Shown here: positions 19,089 through 21,263 of the stretch, piece by piece
How positions within the stretch are numbered: the stretch's first letter is position 1
Layout: every line of letters begins with the position of its first letter
NCBI GenBank assembly: GCA_002692325.1
Contig: NZJU01000032.1
Span: 16,047-37,309 of the forward strand
Length of the DNA: 21,263 nucleotides
Reading direction: 5' to 3'
From: Candidatus Pelagibacter sp.
GTDB taxonomy: Bacteria; Pseudomonadota; Alphaproteobacteria; Pelagibacterales; Pelagibacteraceae
Program-made: the position numbers and the translations under genes
Notes under the pieces: generated by a model
Databases searched by the model: none
The model's input: only the letters and a program-made list of their open reading frames with translations
Told to the model about the DNA's origin: nothing

Positions 19089-19139
19089 AACAAATATATA
19101 TGAAACTTTTGCTAAATCAAGTAAAACTATTTTTAAATA

Positions 19140-19643
19140 ATGCAAAAAAACAGCTACAGCTATGAAGACTTAATTTCGTGTGGCGAGGGAAAATTGTTTG
19201 GTGAGGGTAATGCAAAACTTCCGCTTCCTCCAATGTTAATGTTTGATAGAATTACAGAAATTAAGAAAGATTTAGGCGAATTTAAAAAGGGGTATATTAA
19301 AGCCGAACTGGATATTAAAGATAACCTGTGGTTTTTTGCTTGTCACTTTCATGAAGACCCTGTGATGCCAGGATGCCTGGGCCTAGACGCTATGTGGCAA
19401 TTAGTTGGTTTTTATTTAGGGTGGATAGGTGAACCAGGTAAAGGTAGAGCTTTGGGAGTAAATTCTGTAAAATTTACTGGTGAAGTTTTAAAAAATGTTA
19501 AAATAGCTACCTATGAAATAAATGTGAAAAGAATTTTAAAAAAAGAGGGAACAGCTGTTGGTTTAGCTAATGGTATATTAAGTGCAGATGGTAAAATAAT
19601 TTACCGCGCAGAAAATTTAAAAGTGGGTTTATTTAAATCATGA
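19140..19643 (+). CDS. fabA: 3-hydroxydecanoyl-ACP dehydratase/isomerase
   Basis: The 167-residue hotdog-fold enzyme dehydrates 3-hydroxydecanoyl-ACP and isomerises trans-2 to cis-3-decenoyl-ACP, the branch point for unsaturated fatty acids without oxygen. The active-site pair is in [20 protein letters not shown], with His69 and Asp83 equivalent to E. coli His70 and Asp84. [18 protein letters not shown] is likewise close to E. coli FabA. Length fits FabA and is longer than FabZ. It overlaps fabB by four bases and shares a 90-base divergent gap with irr. Confidence 0.97.
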   Translation: MQKNSYSYEDLISCGEGKLFGEGNAKLPLPPMLMFDRITEIKKDLGEFKKGYIKAELDIKDNLWFFACHFHEDPVMPGCLGLDAMWQLVGFYLGWIGEPGKGRALGVNSVKFTGEVLKNVKIATYEINVKRILKKEGTAVGLANGILSADGKIIYRAENLKVGLFKS

Positions 19644-20854
19644 AAAGAGTTGTAGTGACTGGAATAGGTATAGTTTCTTGTTTAGGAAACAATCAGGAAG
19701 AAGTTTATACATCCCTTATAAATACAAAATCTGGGATAACTTTTTCAGAAGAGTATAAAGAGTACAATTTGAAAAGTCACGTACACGGTAAACCAAATAT
19801 TAAACTAGACGAACATGTAGATAGAAAGTTTATAAGATTTATGGGTCCAGGATCAGCTTATAATTATATTGCTATGAATGAAGCTGTAAAAGACTGTGGT
19901 TTAAATGAAAAAGATGTAAGTAATATTTCTACTGGAATGATAATGGGGTCTGGTGGGCCTTCGATAGAAAATGTTATTTTAGCTGCGGATAAAACTAGAG
20001 AAAAAAGTCCGAAAAGAATGGGACCTTTCGTAGTGCCAAGAACTATGTCTAGCACTGCCTCGGCAACATTAGCCGTTCCTTTTAAAATAAAAGGTGTAAA
20101 TTATACAATTAGTTCAGCATGCGCAACTAGTGGACACTGTATTGGGAATGCAATGGAATTAATTCAATTAGGAAAACAAAAAATTATTTTTGCAGGTGGA
20201 AGTGATGAGGTACATTTTGCTATGACAGCTATGTTTGACGCAATGACAGCCTTATCATCAAAATATAATGACACTCCAGAAAAAGCTTCTAGACCTTATG
20301 ACAAAACTCGAGATGGTTTTGTTATATCAGGAGGTGGTGGTGTTTTAGTTTTAGAGGAATTTGAACATGCAAAATCAAGAGGAGCTAAAATATATGCAGA
20401 GTTAACAGGGTACGGCGCCACGTCAGATGGCTACGACATGGTTGCTCCCTCTGGGGAAGGAGCAACAAGATGCATGAAGATGGCGTTAAAAAATTCAAAA
20501 AATAAAGTCGATTATATTAATACACACGGAACTTCTACACCGGTCGGAGATATAACTGAATTGAGAGCTGTGGGAGAGGTATTTAATGACTACAAGCCAA
20601 AAATCAGCTCAACGAAATCTCTTGCAGGTCATTCTCTAGGAGCTACATCGGCTCATGAGGCTATTTATAGTTTAATAATGATGAAAAATAATTTCATTGC
20701 TGCGTCTGCAAATATTACTGATATGGACGAGGAGGCAAAGAAATATCCTATAGTTACAAAAGTTGAAAAGAATGTAAACTTGAATTCCGTAATGTCTAAT
20801 AGTTTTGGTTTTGGTGGAACAAATGCTACTCTATTATTTGAGAAGGTAAAATAA
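19640..20854 (+). CDS. fabB: 3-oxoacyl-ACP synthase I (KAS I)
   Basis: A 404-residue beta-ketoacyl-ACP synthase that elongates the cis-3-decenoyl-ACP made by FabA. The Cys-His-His triad is visible: Cys161 in [16 protein letters not shown], His296 in [11 protein letters not shown] and His331 in [14 protein letters not shown], nearly the E. coli FabB numbering (163/298/333). [16 protein letters not shown] closes the protein. The fabA neighbour and the close numbering argue for FabB over FabF. Its start overlaps the fabA stop (ATGA) and its TAA overlaps the fabI ATG (TAATG). Confidence 0.97.
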   Translation: MKRVVVTGIGIVSCLGNNQEEVYTSLINTKSGITFSEEYKEYNLKSHVHGKPNIKLDEHVDRKFIRFMGPGSAYNYIAMNEAVKDCGLNEKDVSNISTGMIMGSGGPSIENVILAADKTREKSPKRMGPFVVPRTMSSTASATLAVPFKIKGVNYTISSACATSGHCIGNAMELIQLGKQKIIFAGGSDEVHFAMTAMFDAMTALSSKYNDTPEKASRPYDKTRDGFVISGGGGVLVLEEFEHAKSRGAKIYAELTGYGATSDGYDMVAPSGEGATRCMKMALKNSKNKVDYINTHGTSTPVGDITELRAVGEVFNDYKPKISSTKSLAGHSLGATSAHEAIYSLIMMKNNFIAASANITDMDEEAKKYPIVTKVEKNVNLNSVMSNSFGFGGTNATLLFEKVK

Positions 20855-21263
20855 TGAACTTAATGCAAGGGAAAAAAGGTTTAATTATGGGCGTTGCAAA
20901 CGAACGTTCGATAGCTTGGGGCATATCTCAAAAACTTGCGGAAGCAGGTGCAGAGTTAGCTTTTACATATTTAGGTGACGCGCTAAAAAAAAGAGTTGTG
21001 CCTTTAGCTGAAAAATTGAGTTCCAAAATTACTTTTAGTTGTGATGTAGAAAAAAAAGAAGATGTGACAAAACTTTTTACTGATATTAAAGAGAAGTGGG
21101 GTCAAATTGATTTTGTTGTACATGCGGTTGCGTTTTCAGATAAATCTGAATTATCAGGTGAGTATTTAAATACAACAAGAGATAACTTTTTAAGAAGCAT
21201 GCTAATTTCATGTTTCTCTTTCACTGAAGTTTCAAAAGAAGCTTCCAAAATTATGAAAGAGGG
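20854..21263 (+). CDS. fabI: Enoyl-ACP reductase (NADH), N-terminal part, cut by window end
   Basis: An open frame begins at ATG 20854 and runs off the end after 136 codons. It encodes a short-chain dehydrogenase-type protein with the FabI nucleotide-binding pattern GLIMGVANERSIAWGIS, in place of the TGxxxGIG of ordinary SDRs, and the substrate-side segment HAVAFSDKSELSGEYLNTTR. The catalytic Tyr-X6-Lys lies beyond the window. FabI reduces trans-2-enoyl-ACP in the last step of each elongation cycle. It overlaps the fabB stop by one base, and the fabA-fabB-fabI order beside irr is typical of alphaproteobacteria. Confidence 0.95.
   Translation, partial: MNLMQGKKGLIMGVANERSIAWGISQKLAEAGAELAFTYLGDALKKRVVPLAEKLSSKITFSCDVEKKEDVTKLFTDIKEKWGQIDFVVHAVAFSDKSELSGEYLNTTRDNFLRSMLISCFSFTEVSKEASKIMKE

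Overview
The window is a very AT-rich, tightly packed bacterial core-genome segment. Genes overlap or abut and intergenic spaces are tiny. Hand counts of 60-base lines run from about 15% GC in aguA to 45-52% in katG. RegB with its LGTPLATI histidine box, Irr beside fabA-fabB-fabI, and the coaBC-dut and ubiE-ubiB couples all point to an alphaproteobacterium. Small size and AT bias suggest a streamlined marine lineage (Pelagibacterales/SAR11-like or a neighbour such as HIMB59-type). The exact taxon is an inference.

Layout. (1) 1-3082, plus strand: a polyamine operon with the tail of an ornithine/arginine-decarboxylase-fold enzyme, a deoxyhypusine synthase-like protein, N-carbamoylputrescine amidase and agmatine deiminase; together they would take agmatine to putrescine and probably on to homospermidine. 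(2) 3083-10424, minus strand: read in transcription order, mutM, rpsT, dnaA, dnaN, gyrB and regB, i.e. base-excision repair, ribosomal protein S20, replication initiator, sliding clamp, gyrase B and a redox-sensing histidine kinase. recF is missing between dnaN and gyrB. (3) 10435-15544, plus strand: ubiE, ubiB, coaBC, dut, a ThiF/MoeB-type E1-like enzyme and a secreted SH3-domain protein, all overlapping or nearly so. (4) 15545-19049, minus strand: irr, katG, a 2OG-Fe(II) oxygenase of the aspartyl/asparaginyl beta-hydroxylase type and a DUF2061 membrane protein. (5) 19140-end, plus strand: fabA, fabB and the start of fabI, the anaerobic-type unsaturated fatty acid branch.

The clearest signal not explained by gene content is a pair of almost identical 17-bp imperfect palindromes (TTTATAATNATTCTAAA), one upstream of irr and one upstream of katG. 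They look like Irr operators (ICE boxes). They imply autoregulation of irr and iron/heme or peroxide control of katG, and perhaps of the downstream oxygenase gene and the divergent fabAB genes. A second theme is translation without Shine-Dalgarno sequences: several promoter-like elements sit so close to the start codon (rpsT, and both sides of the 10-bp mutM/ubiE spacer) that the mRNAs would be leaderless or almost so. I see no mobile element, CRISPR array, tRNA or rRNA. No convincing new defence or conflict system is visible.
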